Source: JAJYKC01 sp035545735 (GTDB taxonomy: Bacteria; Acidobacteriota; Terriglobia; Bryobacterales; Bryobacteraceae). Taken from it: a stretch of 64,000 bases of DNA. Position 1 is the first letter of the stretch; every line of letters begins with the position of its first letter. The DNA is taken from contig DASZXS010000068.1 of the NCBI GenBank assembly GCA_035545735.1, forward strand, positions 124,001-188,000. The letters run 5' to 3'. This document shows, in pieces, positions 8,485 through 17,588 of this stretch. The position numbers were made by a program, and so were the translations under genes. The notes beneath the pieces are model-generated. The model searched no databases. It had not been told where the DNA came from and saw nothing but the letters and a program-made list of their open reading frames with translations.

Positions 8485-9712
8485 ACCGCAGACGGCGGCC
8501 TGCTTTGCGCTCCTCTTCTTCGCCGCCACTCCCATTCAGGAATCCGGTCCGTGGGCGGTTCTTTGGACCGCGCCGGGCATTCTGCTGGCCTCCATGCTTA
8601 TCGCCTGGGGAGCGGAATCGTCCCAGTTCTTCATCGCCCAGAGCTTTGCCCTGGCGATTCTCGCCTGGCTGCAAACCTTACCGGAGTTCGCTGTCGAGGC
8701 CGTTCTGGCCTGGCACCAGCAGACGCCCTTCCTGCTTGCCAATCTGACCGGCGCCCTGCGTCTGCTTACCGGGCTGGGCTGGCCGATGATCTACCTTGCC
8801 GCCGCGATGGTCCATCGCAAACGCACCGGCACGCCGTTTCGCCGCATCCATCTGGACGATCAGCAAAGCGTGCAGGTGGTCGGCCTTCTCGTGCCGTTGC
8901 TTTATGCGATGGTCATTTACTTCAAGGGGGCCATCAATCTGTTCGACGCGGCCGTCCTCACCGCGATTTATGCGGGCTACCTGTTCATCCTGAGCAAGAT
9001 GCCTCCCGAAGAAGAAGAGGGGATTGAAGATTTGGAACTGATTCCCCGGACGATTGTGCAATCGCCGCGTCCGCGCCGCATCGCTCTGATCGCACTTTGC
9101 TTCGCCGCCGGTGGCGCGCTGATTTACCTTACGGCTAAGCCGTTCTTGAGCAGCCTTATGGCGCTCGCCGTTTTTGCGGGGATTCCGGCGTTTGTATTTA
9201 TTCAATGGATCGCGCCGGTGGTTTCGGAATTTCCGGAAATGGCCTCGACGTTTTATTTTGCCCGCACCGTCACCGGCGCTCCCATGGCGTTGATGAACAT
9301 GGTGTCGAGCAACATTAACCAGTGGACCCTGCTCATCGCTATGCTCCCGGTGGTGTTCTCCGTCAGCGCCGGAGGACCGTCGAGCATCCCCCTCGATGGC
9401 GAGCAGCAACTCGAATTGTTGATGACCGTCGGACAGGCGCTGCTGGCGATGCTCTTCCTGGTCAATATGGAGCTGGCCTGGTGGGAAGCGGGGCTCTTGT
9501 TTGCCGTGTGGGTGACTCAGTTTGTTCTCTCGCTCGTCCCGGCATCCGGCTCGGGCCTCTGGGCCGAAATCGTCCGGGAGAATCGCGTATGGATCACCGG
9601 CTGCTATTTCATCCTGGCCGCCGCCGAGCTGCTGCGAATCCTCCTGGGACGCCGCAAGCCTCTTGCTTTTCAGGCGTTTGCGGCTATGTGGCGGGAGCAC
9701 GTGCGGGCGTAA
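8393..9712 (+). CDS. Cation/Ca2+ exchanger-like membrane protein (divergent CaCA fold)
   Basis: About 439 residues with 10-11 hydrophobic segments. Two regions look like the inverted alpha-repeats of Na+/Ca2+ exchangers: LQTLPEFAVEAVLAW with ANLTGALRLLTGLGWP in the first half (92-131), and SEFPEMASTFYFAR with NMVSSNINQWTLLIAML in the second. The canonical GTSxPE and GNxxGSN motifs are altered, so ion choice is uncertain. An acidic hinge PPEEEEGIEDLEL separates the halves, as in the cytosolic loop of this superfamily. The start is uncertain: ATG 8393 overlaps nadB by 92 nt; no good in-frame start exists nearer the nadB stop, and the first membrane segment starts around residue 35. Likely co-transcribed with nadB and hslVU. 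Confidence 0.65.
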   Translation: MIFLRRKTASRSTRPFGPEAAGHPAPFNLAKPQTAACFALLFFAATPIQESGPWAVLWTAPGILLASMLIAWGAESSQFFIAQSFALAILAWLQTLPEFAVEAVLAWHQQTPFLLANLTGALRLLTGLGWPMIYLAAAMVHRKRTGTPFRRIHLDDQQSVQVVGLLVPLLYAMVIYFKGAINLFDAAVLTAIYAGYLFILSKMPPEEEEGIEDLELIPRTIVQSPRPRRIALIALCFAAGGALIYLTAKPFLSSLMALAVFAGIPAFVFIQWIAPVVSEFPEMASTFYFARTVTGAPMALMNMVSSNINQWTLLIAMLPVVFSVSAGGPSSIPLDGEQQLELLMTVGQALLAMLFLVNMELAWWEAGLLFAVWVTQFVLSLVPASGSGLWAEIVRENRVWITGCYFILAAAELLRILLGRRKPLAFQAFAAMWREHVRA

Positions 9713-9760
9713 TCGCCGCGGCCCCTCCGGCGGGCTGCGGTACACTGAAAGCCTACCTAC

Positions 9761-10300
9761 ATGAAGCAAAAAGTTCGCTCGACAACCATCCTCTGCGTCC
9801 GCAGGGGAGGGAAAGTCGTGATGGCGGGAGATGGCCAAGTCACCTTCGGGCAGGAAGTTCTAAAGGCAACCGCCAGAAAGCTGCGCCGGCTTTATAGCAA
9901 TAAGATCATTGCCGGATTTGCGGGTTCCACCGCCGATGCCTTCGCATTGTTCGCCCGATTTGAAGCCAAGCTGGAACAGCATAACGGCCAATTGCCCCGC
10001 GCCGTTGTGGAGCTGGCAAAGGACTGGCGAACAGACCGGGCGTTGCGCCACCTGGAAGCGCTGCTTCTGGTGGCCGATCAGCACAACACGTTTGTCGTGA
10101 GCGGAAACGGCGATGTCATCGAACCCGACAACGAGATTGCCGCCATCGGCTCCGGAGGTCCGTTTGCCAAGGCCGCCGCTACGGCGCTCCTGGAAAACAC
10201 CAAACTTAGCGCGCGGGAGATCGTCGAGAAATCCATGGCCATCGCGGGCAAAATCTGTATCTATACGAATGAAAGCGTGACCGTGGAGGAGTTGGGTTGA
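9761..10300 (+). CDS. hslV: ATP-dependent protease proteolytic subunit HslV (ClpQ)
   Basis: Threonine peptidase of the HslVU (ClpQY) proteasome-like protease. The 179 residues start MKQKVRSTTILCV, so the catalytic Thr is residue 8, exposed after removal of a seven-residue propeptide. VVMAGDGQVTFG, the IIAGFAGSTADAFALF segment and SGNGDVIEP with GSGGPFAKAAA follow as in the family. It assembles as two stacked hexamers capped by HslU. A single base separates its stop from the hslU start. A TACACT hexamer lies 12 nt upstream of the start codon and could be a -10 box of an internal promoter. Confidence 0.97.
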   Translation: MKQKVRSTTILCVRRGGKVVMAGDGQVTFGQEVLKATARKLRRLYSNKIIAGFAGSTADAFALFARFEAKLEQHNGQLPRAVVELAKDWRTDRALRHLEALLLVADQHNTFVVSGNGDVIEPDNEIAAIGSGGPFAKAAATALLENTKLSAREIVEKSMAIAGKICIYTNESVTVEELG

Positions 10301-10301
10301 A

Positions 10302-11660
10302 ATGGTGATCTATCTGCCCGGACAATCGGCCGGCGAGTCGCCGATTCTGGACGAACTGACTCCGCGCGAGATTGTTCAGGAACTCGATAAGTACGTGGTG
10401 GGCCAGTCGGACGCCAAACGCGCGGTTGCCATTGCGCTGCGGAATCGTATCCGCCGCCAGAAACTTGAACCGGAGATGGCCGAGGAGGTGATGCCCAAAA
10501 ACATCCTCATGATCGGTCCCACCGGCGTCGGTAAGACGGAAGTGGCGCGGCGCTTGGCCAAGCTGGCCAGCTCGCCGTTTCTTAAGGTGGAGGCGAGTAA
10601 ATTCACCGAAGTTGGTTATGTCGGCCGCGACGTGGAAGCCATGATTCGGGATCTGGTGGACATTGCGATCGACATGGTCCGGGAGGAGCGCCTGGAGGAG
10701 GTGGCCGACCGCGCCGAGCGCAACGCGGAGGAGCGTCTGCTCGAACTCCTGATGCCGGCCCAGCCCGAGGAATCGGAAAGCGCCGACCGGACCCGCGAGA
10801 AGCTGCGCGAAAAGCTGCACGCCGGAAAATTGGACGACCGCCTGGTCGAGGTGGACGTGAAGGAGCGCGGCCCGACGTTTGAAGTATCGAGTGCGAGCGG
10901 CATCGAGGAGATGGACATCAATTTGAAGGATGTCCTGCCGGGTCTCTTCGGCCAGCGCACTAAGAAGCGCAAGATGCGCGTCGCCGAAGCGATGGAATAT
11001 CTGGTTCAGGAAGAAGAGCAAAAACTCATCGACATGGATCAGGTGACCCGCGTCGCCCTGGAGCGCGTGGAGCGCAGCGGGATTATTTTCCTCGACGAAA
11101 TCGACAAGATCGCCGGCCGCGAATCCGGCCACGGCCCCGATGTCAGCCGCGAAGGCGTGCAGCGCGACATTCTCCCGATCGTGGAAGGGACCACCGTCAA
11201 TACCCGTCACGGTTTCGTGCGGACCGACCATATCCTGTTCGTCGCCGCCGGAGCGTTTCACGTCTCAAAGCCCAGCGACCTGATTCCTGAGCTGCAGGGC
11301 CGCTTCCCGATCCGGGTAGAGCTGAAATCGCTCACCGAGCAGGATTTTATCCGCATTTTGAAGGAACCCAAGAACGCGCTCGTGAAGCAGTACACGGCCC
11401 TTCTCGATACCGAAGGCATCAAGCTGACCTTTACCGATGACGCGCTGGAAGAAATTGCCGGTTTCGCGGCTCGCGTGAACGAGATTGCGGAGAATATCGG
11501 CGCGCGGCGTCTCCACACCATCATGGAGAAGCTTGTCGAGGAAATTTCCTTTGAGGGGCCGGATCTCAAAAAGAAAACGGTCAGGATCGATGCTGCCTAT
11601 GTCCGGAAGCAGCTGGCCGACATTGTCAAGGATCAGGACCTGAGCAAGTACATCCTATAA
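10302..11660 (+). CDS. hslU: HslU ATPase/unfoldase subunit (ClpY)
   Basis: AAA+ ATPase that unfolds and feeds substrates to HslV. The 452 residues have Walker A GPTGVGKTE (72-80), the GYVGRDVE pore loop, an intermediate I-domain of about 130 residues, Walker B IIFLDEIDKIAG and the sensor arginines, and end with DLSKYIL, the C-terminal tail that inserts between HslV subunits to activate it. Length is normal. It immediately follows hslV and is followed after 9 nt by an FN3 lipoprotein gene, so the transcript probably continues. Confidence 0.97.
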   Translation: MVIYLPGQSAGESPILDELTPREIVQELDKYVVGQSDAKRAVAIALRNRIRRQKLEPEMAEEVMPKNILMIGPTGVGKTEVARRLAKLASSPFLKVEASKFTEVGYVGRDVEAMIRDLVDIAIDMVREERLEEVADRAERNAEERLLELLMPAQPEESESADRTREKLREKLHAGKLDDRLVEVDVKERGPTFEVSSASGIEEMDINLKDVLPGLFGQRTKKRKMRVAEAMEYLVQEEEQKLIDMDQVTRVALERVERSGIIFLDEIDKIAGRESGHGPDVSREGVQRDILPIVEGTTVNTRHGFVRTDHILFVAAGAFHVSKPSDLIPELQGRFPIRVELKSLTEQDFIRILKEPKNALVKQYTALLDTEGIKLTFTDDALEEIAGFAARVNEIAENIGARRLHTIMEKLVEEISFEGPDLKKKTVRIDAAYVRKQLADIVKDQDLSKYIL

Positions 11661-11669
11661 AAAGCGCCG

Positions 11670-12644
11670 ATGCGAGAGTACCTGACCATCGCCGTAGCGC
11701 TTGCCGCGAGTTTGTGCCTGGCGGCTTGTGGAACCGTCGGCGACCCGATGTTTCCCGCCCGCTATGTTCCCAACCCGGTGACGAACCTGGCCGTGGTAGA
11801 ACGGGGGCCGAACCTTATCGCTTCCTTCACTATTCCACCGCTCACCACGGAAGGCCTTGCGCTGAAGGAGATTACCTCGGTGGATTTACGCATCGCGGAG
11901 GGAGTCTCCGATCCGGCGCAATGGGAAGCGAGTTCGCGGACCATCCCAGTGACGCCCCCGCAGGCGCCAACATCGCTAAGCGTGCCCATTCCGGTGGCGA
12001 ATCTTGTGGGTAAGGATGTTGTGGTGGGCGTGCGGATCGGCGGCCGGAAAGACCGTTTCTCGAAATGGTCGAATCTGGTCACTCTGCGAGTGGAGCCTCC
12101 ACTCGACAGGCCGTCCGCGGTCAGTGCGAAAGCCGTCCCGGCGGGAGTGGAGTTGCGGTGGCAAGGCGGGAATGCCGGGATCTGGAAAATATTCCGGACG
12201 CGCGCCGGCGAGCAAGCTCCGTCACTTCTCGCCGAGGTAAAAAAGCCCGAGTATCTCGATGAGACAACCACCTTCGGCACAAGTTACAGTTACCTGGTGC
12301 AGGCGGAGCGGGGAAAAGTGGAAAGCGATGCCTCGGAAGCGGTCGCGATCAAGCCGGAAGATACCTTTCCGCCCTCGCCGCCGCTCGGATTTGCCGCCTC
12401 GGTGGGAACGTCCACGATTGAACTAACGTGGCTGCGAAGCGCCGAGCCCGATTTCAAGGAATATCGCGTGTATCGAACGAATCCGGAAGGCGCATTCGAG
12501 GTGATCGCAAGCGGCCTGACGGCCCCTGCCTACAGTGATACAAAGGTCGAAAGCGGGAAGCGCTATCGCTATGCGGTCGCCGCGGTCGATCAGGCTGGCA
12601 ACGTAAGTGAGCGCAGCGCGCCGGTGGAGATCACCGCCCCTTAG
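11670..12644 (+). CDS. Lipoprotein with fibronectin type III-like domains
   Basis: 324-residue exported lipoprotein. The signal peptide ends in a lipobox LCLAAC with Cys20 as the lipidation site. Downstream are beta-rich repeats; the last about 90 residues (PPSPPLGFAASVGTSTIELTW, ... EYRVYRTNPEG, ... SGKRYRYAVAAVDQAGNVS) are a clear FN3 fold, and the middle shows a second, weaker copy. No enzymatic motif. It lies between hslU and the VWFA-related protein, in the same direction and with short gaps, so it may be the start of the surface-protein part of this run. Probably a binding or structural protein of the periplasm or outer membrane. Confidence 0.75.
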   Translation: MREYLTIAVALAASLCLAACGTVGDPMFPARYVPNPVTNLAVVERGPNLIASFTIPPLTTEGLALKEITSVDLRIAEGVSDPAQWEASSRTIPVTPPQAPTSLSVPIPVANLVGKDVVVGVRIGGRKDRFSKWSNLVTLRVEPPLDRPSAVSAKAVPAGVELRWQGGNAGIWKIFRTRAGEQAPSLLAEVKKPEYLDETTTFGTSYSYLVQAERGKVESDASEAVAIKPEDTFPPSPPLGFAASVGTSTIELTWLRSAEPDFKEYRVYRTNPEGAFEVIASGLTAPAYSDTKVESGKRYRYAVAAVDQAGNVSERSAPVEITAP

Positions 12645-12675
12645 TCCGGACTACGCCGCTCCGGGGTGAAATTCC

Positions 12676-12704
12676 TTAAAACCTGGCCATGGTTGCGTCA
12701 TAAT
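12676..12704 (+). promoter_or_regulatory. Candidate promoter for the VWFA-related gene
   Basis: TTAAAA at 12676-12681 and CATAAT at 12699-12704, separated by 17 nt, resemble a sigma70 promoter (4/6 and 5/6 matches). The -10 box ends 6 nt before ATG 12711, so transcription would start at or next to the start codon and the mRNA would be leaderless. Confidence 0.4.
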
Positions 12705-12710
12705 CGATCT

Positions 12711-14876
12711 ATGGCGGGACGCCTTCGAGTTGCTCTTGCATTAGCCGCGATGCTGGCTCCGCAGACCGTCCGGGCTCAGGACCCCACCATCCGCGAAACG
12801 GTTCAGGAAGTGGTCCTCGACATGGTTGTCCGAGACCACCGCGGCAGGGAGGTGAAGAACCTTCGCCCCTCCGATGTCACCATCTACGAGGATGGCGTCA
12901 AACAGGATATCCGGAGCTTTCGGTGGGTCGATGGGAAAGAAATCGCCGCCGCCGCCGCGCGGGATAAGGAACAGACGCCGGAATCGCGGATTTCCGCCAG
13001 TCCGCTCCCGGTGGTGAACCTGGTTTGCATTGTCCTCCATAACCTGGACCCTTACAACAAAAAGAACGCTCTCGATGCCGCCCGTGAGTTCATTCAGAGC
13101 AGCCTGCCCTCCGGCGCGTGGGCCGGCGTCTTCAGTTTGGACACCCGGCTCAACGTGCTTCACCCCTTCACCACGAACCGTGAGGAGCTGTTACGAGCTG
13201 CCGCGAAGGTATTTGCCGGTCCCCCGGTGGACTTCGCTTCCTCTTCGAGCGCGGTTCTCAGTTCCAGCCCCAATATCATCACCATCCAGCAAATCGTAAA
13301 CGGTTCGCATGGAAGCGGAGGCTCGGAAGGCCCGGTAATGCGGGGCGGCGAATTGAATTCGAGAGCGATCCTGGGCGCCGATGTTTCGAATAGCCCGGCG
13401 TCGAACGCGGTGCGTGGAGACCTTGCCGGCCAGCGGCGCGAATTCGGTGGTATCGCGGCGATGCAAGCCATGGACCAGTTGGACGACCTTATCGCGAAAC
13501 TGGGTACACTGCCCGGCCGCAAAACCGTGCTCTTTCTGAGCCCGGGGCTCGTTACCAACGGCGACACGGATTTATTCAAAGCGATGCTCGAAAAGGCGGT
13601 CCGCGCGGGCATCAGTTTCTATGCTGTGGACATCAATGGCCTTACGCAGAACTCGAACACGCTCGCGTCGACGAACGCGCTCAGTCATAGCGCCGCGCTG
13701 AGCGCGGAGCAGGGAAGTAAGTCCGGCTCGGCCGCGGACATGATGGAGCGCATGCGGCAGAGCGACTATGTGATGGATGCCACCCGGACAAGCGATACGC
13801 AAGCCAGCCTGCGTGCGCTCTCCGAGGGCACCGGAGGCTTCCTCACGGGCAGCACCAACGATTTCCGGAAGCCCTTTCTGCACATCCTCCAGGACATGGG
13901 CACGCACTATGAGGCCATTTATCACGCTTCCTCCAGCAAATATGACGGCCGGCTGCGCGCCATCGAAGTTAAGCTGGACCGTCCGGACTTGACCGTGGAG
14001 AGCCGCACCGGCTATTTTGCGATGCCGTACCTGGGCGATTCCGGAAAATTGGAACCCTACGAGGTAACCGGGTTAGCCGCTTTGAGCCTCCAAAAACCGC
14101 CGCACGCTTTTCAATTTCAGTCAGCGGCATTGCAGTTTCGCTCCGCTGCCGGCAAGACGGAGCGAAGCCTGGTCTTCGAGTTCCCGGCGAGCGAACTCGG
14201 CGCGGCCCTCCAGCCTCAAGTGAAAATGCATCGCATGCATGCTTCGGTGCTCGCGCTCGTCCGGGACGCGCGCGGAGACGTGGTGGACAAATTCAGCCAG
14301 GACTCGCCCTACGAAATTCCGGATGCCAACTTTGCGGCTGCCCAAAACAGCACGATCCTCTTCACACACTCTCTCAGCCTTCCGGCCGGCCGGTACACCG
14401 TCGACACGGCAATTGTCGATCGAGAAACCGATCGTGTTAGCACCGGCTCCATCGAATTCGATAATCCCGTGTCGTCCGGCCTGGGTATCAGCAGTATCGT
14501 GCTGGTGCAGCGGATGGAAGACCGGAAAGACAACGCCCTCGCCTCCAATCCCTTCCAATTTCAGACCGGTCCGTCGCAAAGCCGCCAGGTTACCCCAAGG
14601 CTCGCGTCCACATTACCCGCGGGCGCGCATCCCTATGTGTACTTCGTGGTTTACCCGGACCCGGGTAGTTCGGAAAAACCGGCAATTCACGTTGAATTTA
14701 TCGTGGACGGGAAGGTAATTGCCCAACAGGAAGCGGCGCTCCCGCCTCCCAATGCGGCCGGTGAAATTCCGATGGTGATAGGCGCGCCCGCGAATCCCGG
14801 CAACTGTGAATTGCGAATCATCGCCCGGCAAGGCGGCCAATCCGCGGCGCAGCGATTATCATATATTGCTCAATAA
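12711..14876 (+). CDS. VWFA-related secreted protein (acidobacterial type, TIGR03436-like)
   Basis: 721-residue secreted protein. The signal peptide MAGRLRVALALAAMLAPQTVRA is followed by RETVQEVVLDMVVRDHRGREV and LRPSDVTIYEDGVKQDI, hallmark opening of the acidobacterial VWFA-related family, then a von Willebrand A-like region with LGTLPGRKTVLFLSPGL. The second half (from about residue 450) is beta-rich and of unknown fold. No catalytic motif; a protein-protein or metal-dependent adhesion role is the family expectation. I chose ATG 12711 because it gives a clean signal peptide; an in-frame ATG at 12666 adds 15 residues. The next gene, a CRTAC1 protein, starts on the base after the stop, so the two are coupled. 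Confidence 0.85.
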   Translation: MAGRLRVALALAAMLAPQTVRAQDPTIRETVQEVVLDMVVRDHRGREVKNLRPSDVTIYEDGVKQDIRSFRWVDGKEIAAAAARDKEQTPESRISASPLPVVNLVCIVLHNLDPYNKKNALDAAREFIQSSLPSGAWAGVFSLDTRLNVLHPFTTNREELLRAAAKVFAGPPVDFASSSSAVLSSSPNIITIQQIVNGSHGSGGSEGPVMRGGELNSRAILGADVSNSPASNAVRGDLAGQRREFGGIAAMQAMDQLDDLIAKLGTLPGRKTVLFLSPGLVTNGDTDLFKAMLEKAVRAGISFYAVDINGLTQNSNTLASTNALSHSAALSAEQGSKSGSAADMMERMRQSDYVMDATRTSDTQASLRALSEGTGGFLTGSTNDFRKPFLHILQDMGTHYEAIYHASSSKYDGRLRAIEVKLDRPDLTVESRTGYFAMPYLGDSGKLEPYEVTGLAALSLQKPPHAFQFQSAALQFRSAAGKTERSLVFEFPASELGAALQPQVKMHRMHASVLALVRDARGDVVDKFSQDSPYEIPDANFAAAQNSTILFTHSLSLPAGRYTVDTAIVDRETDRVSTGSIEFDNPVSSGLGISSIVLVQRMEDRKDNALASNPFQFQTGPSQSRQVTPRLASTLPAGAHPYVYFVVYPDPGSSEKPAIHVEFIVDGKVIAQQEAALPPPNAAGEIPMVIGAPANPGNCELRIIARQGGQSAAQRLSYIAQ

Positions 14877-16550
14877 GTGGCTCGCGCTCCTCACTATAGG
14901 ATCTGGCTCTACCTACCCATGGTGTTGTGCGCAGCGGCGCTCCCTCCAGGACCGGTCTCGTTCGAAGACATTGCGGGCCGGGCCGGTGTCCATTTTCTTT
15001 CCAACAGTTCGCCGACCGCCCAGAAGCATCAGCCGGAAGCAATGGTTGGGGGCGTTGCAATTTTTGATTACGACGGGGACGGCTATCCGGATATTTATTT
15101 CGTGAACGGGGCCGGGATGCCGTCGCTCGCCAAAACCGGACCTCAGTACGCCAACCGCCTTTATCGCAATAACCACAACCTGACCTTCACCGACGTCACC
15201 GAAAAAGCCGGCGTAGCAGGTAGCGGCTATGGGATGGGGGCCGCCGTGGGTGATTTCGACAACGACGGGGCCCCTGATCTCTATGTGACCAATGTGAATG
15301 GCAATCAGCTTTTTCGCAACAACGGCGACGGCACGTTCACCGACGTCACTGCCAAAGCGGGCGTGCCCGGAGGTTCCTATCGAGGGAAAAAGATGTGGTC
15401 CGTCGGCGCCGCCTGGGTGGACTATAACAACGACGGACGCCTGGATCTCTTCGTCTCAAACTATTGCCAGTGGGAGCCTTCCACCGAGACCCCGTGCTTC
15501 GTGAATGGCCATCGGGTAAGCTGCAACCCGCGTTACTACGGACCCCTTCCCAATACCCTCTATCGCAATAACGGCGACGGAACGTTCACCGACGTGTCGG
15601 TCGAAACGGGGATTGCGAAGCATCCCGGACGCGGCATGGGCGTGGCGATTGCCGATTATGACGGCGACGGGTTCTTCGATATCTTCGTCGCCAATGACGA
15701 CATGCCCAATCAGTTGTTTCATAATCTTGGCGGCAAGCGTTTTGAGGAGACCGCTGACGATGCGGGAGTATCTCTGCCTGAGGGCGGCAATGTTGTGTCG
15801 GGCATGGGGGCCGATTTTGCCGACTTGTTGAATCGTGACCTTCCCGACATCTGGATCACGGCAATCGAAAAGCAAACGTTTCCTCTTTTCAGGAATTTAG
15901 GGCACGGCCAATTCGCCGACAGCACGTCCATGGCCGGCCTGGGGCTCTCCACCGCCGAGATGTCGGGCTGGTCCAATGCCATCGCCGACATCGACAACGA
16001 CGGCTGGAAAGATCTGTTTGTCGCTCGTTCGAACGTCATCGATAATGTCGCGCTTTTTTCGCCCAGGAGTTATGAAGAGCCGAACGCCGTGTTCCGCAAC
16101 CTGAGAAACGGGAGATTCGAGAATGTGAGCGCCTCGGCAGGGGAAAGCTTTCAGATTCCCGCGGCGAATCGCGGCGCGGCTTTCGGCGATTTCGACAACG
16201 ATGGGCGGGTGGACTTTGCCGTCTCGGTGCTCAACGGACCGGCTCGTTTGTTCCACAACACGACGCAAAACGCGAACCACTGGATTTTGCTCAAGCTCAC
16301 CGGGACGCGGAGCAATCGCATGGGCATCGGCGCAAAGGTCCGGCTCACCACGGCGGGTGGTCTCGTCCAGTACAACCACGTGACCACGAGCACGGGATAT
16401 GCATCTTCGAGCGATCCGCGGGTTCATTTTGGTCTGGGCCCCGCGCGCTCGGCCCGGGAGATCCGGATCTTGTGGCCCAGCGGCATCGTGCAGGTCTTGC
16501 GTAATACGCCGGCGGATCGCGTCGTTGAGATCACCGAACCCCGCGAGTAG
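14877..16550 (+). CDS. CRTAC1-family FG-GAP/VCBS repeat protein with ASPIC/UnbV C-terminus
   Basis: 557-residue secreted protein starting at GTG 14877, directly abutting the VWFA stop. A hydrophobic leader (IWLYLPMVLCAAALPPGPV) precedes a seven-bladed integrin-like beta-propeller built of repeats with calcium-binding DxDxDG loops (FDYDGDGYPDIYF, GDFDNDGAPDLYV, VDYNNDGRLDLFV, ADYDGDGFFDIFV, ADIDNDGWKDLFV, GDFDNDGRVDFAV). The tail HWILLKLTGTRSNRMGIGAK through RILWPSGIVQVL is the ASPIC/UnbV domain. A Cys pair (CFVNGHRVSC) in blade 3-4 is shared with the two paralogs at 20.9-24.3 kb. Such proteins are thought to act in cell-surface recognition or adhesion. Translationally coupled to the VWFA gene. 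Confidence 0.88.
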   Translation: MARAPHYRIWLYLPMVLCAAALPPGPVSFEDIAGRAGVHFLSNSSPTAQKHQPEAMVGGVAIFDYDGDGYPDIYFVNGAGMPSLAKTGPQYANRLYRNNHNLTFTDVTEKAGVAGSGYGMGAAVGDFDNDGAPDLYVTNVNGNQLFRNNGDGTFTDVTAKAGVPGGSYRGKKMWSVGAAWVDYNNDGRLDLFVSNYCQWEPSTETPCFVNGHRVSCNPRYYGPLPNTLYRNNGDGTFTDVSVETGIAKHPGRGMGVAIADYDGDGFFDIFVANDDMPNQLFHNLGGKRFEETADDAGVSLPEGGNVVSGMGADFADLLNRDLPDIWITAIEKQTFPLFRNLGHGQFADSTSMAGLGLSTAEMSGWSNAIADIDNDGWKDLFVARSNVIDNVALFSPRSYEEPNAVFRNLRNGRFENVSASAGESFQIPAANRGAAFGDFDNDGRVDFAVSVLNGPARLFHNTTQNANHWILLKLTGTRSNRMGIGAKVRLTTAGGLVQYNHVTTSTGYASSSDPRVHFGLGPARSAREIRILWPSGIVQVLRNTPADRVVEITEPRE

Positions 16551-16553
16551 AAC

Positions 16554-17588
16554 TCAGTTGGGATAGCCCTCGTTCGGGCGGACGATGCGAATCTCGTGGT
16601 CGGTGAAGGTCGCCTGGCCTCCCGGCAGGGCCGTCTTGGGCATGTGGCAGCTTACGCAATCCTTCTGCGACACGGGGCAGGCCGGAGCGGTCTTGCCCGC
16701 CGTCTCCTTTGTGGACGCATGGCAGGCGAGACATTTGACGTCGTAGCTCGCATCGTCGCGCGCGAGGTCCCGATGCGGATCGTGGCAGGCAACGCAGCGG
16801 ATGCGCGCATCCGTTCCACGGAAGCACTTGCTGTTTGCAAGGCGGTACGGTTGAAAACGAACGTTCACCGGTCCCCACACGCGCATGCGAACCACGGTCT
16901 CCCACGAACGATGGCATGTGCCGCAGAAATTGGAGAGATCCTCGGCGGAGAGTTGCCCCAGACGTGGGGGCAGAGTGTCCGTTTTTCCGTGAACGATGTC
17001 GGCGGCATGGACAGCCGCGCCGGTGTGACAGTGCTCGCATTGAATCCCGGGCTTCATTGACTCGACGTCCAGTCTCCCGTTTTTCACTCCGCCGGTGGTG
17101 TGACACCCGAAGCAGGAAGCCGCTTCCGCGTCTGGAAGCGCCCGGCCCATCGCCTCCACCAGGTTATGAGGTTGAATGCGCTCCGCACCCATCGTGACGC
17201 CGAGTCCGTCAATGGAGTCGTAGTAGCTCACCAGGCTTTCATAGAAACGCCCTTCGTACTGCAAGACAAACGTTTGAGAACGAATTCCGAGCGCATAGTG
17301 AATGGGGATCGCCAGCGTATCTTTGCCGTCCGTGACGGTGTACGTGCTGGTTCCATCTTTGCGGGTAATGGTATACGAATAGCCCGCCTTCGAAAATCGA
17401 AGCAGCGGATGCGTTTTGAGAATCGTCTGGTCCGGCGGCAATTCGAGGGCGCGCCCCATGGGCGTTTGTGGCTGGTAATGCGCCTGTTCCCGGTGGCAGG
17501 CCGCGCATGGCTCCGCCGCTTGCGGGAAGGCCGGAGGAGCCAGCAATAGCACGGAGAATGCGAGCATCCCCCATGCGCTATGGCGCAT
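16554..17588 (-). CDS. Periplasmic/extracellular heptaheme cytochrome c
   Basis: 344 residues with a Sec signal (MRHSAWGMLAFSVLLLAPPAFP) and seven CxxCH heme-attachment motifs: CAACH, CFGCH, CEHCH, CGTCH, CVACH, CLACH and CVSCH. The layout resembles the cytochrome c-552/c-554 multiheme group (PF13435-like), with a long heme-poor stretch of about 130 residues between the first and second motifs that could hold a beta-domain. Such proteins carry electrons across the periplasm or to outside acceptors; a catalytic role cannot be excluded. The start overlaps the stop of the upstream TPR gene by 11 nt. It converges on the CRTAC1 gene with 3 nt between stops. Confidence 0.88.
   Translation of the reverse strand: MRHSAWGMLAFSVLLLAPPAFPQAAEPCAACHREQAHYQPQTPMGRALELPPDQTILKTHPLLRFSKAGYSYTITRKDGTSTYTVTDGKDTLAIPIHYALGIRSQTFVLQYEGRFYESLVSYYDSIDGLGVTMGAERIQPHNLVEAMGRALPDAEAASCFGCHTTGGVKNGRLDVESMKPGIQCEHCHTGAAVHAADIVHGKTDTLPPRLGQLSAEDLSNFCGTCHRSWETVVRMRVWGPVNVRFQPYRLANSKCFRGTDARIRCVACHDPHRDLARDDASYDVKCLACHASTKETAGKTAPACPVSQKDCVSCHMPKTALPGGQATFTDHEIRIVRPNEGYPN

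Noticed and set aside
6883..8535. Upstream open extension of the aroB frame (to 909 codons)
   Set aside because: It runs antisense through nadB and has no AroB-like or other domain; AroB is complete from 6882.
10206..11261. 351-codon minus-strand frame within hslVU
   Set aside because: Antisense to highly conserved hslV/hslU; His/Leu-rich, low-complexity composition typical of a shadow frame.
14877..16550. Regularly spaced DNA repeats (GACxACGACGG) that look array-like
   Set aside because: They encode the calcium-binding loops of FG-GAP propeller blades; spacing varies and the reading frame is kept, so not a CRISPR or satellite.
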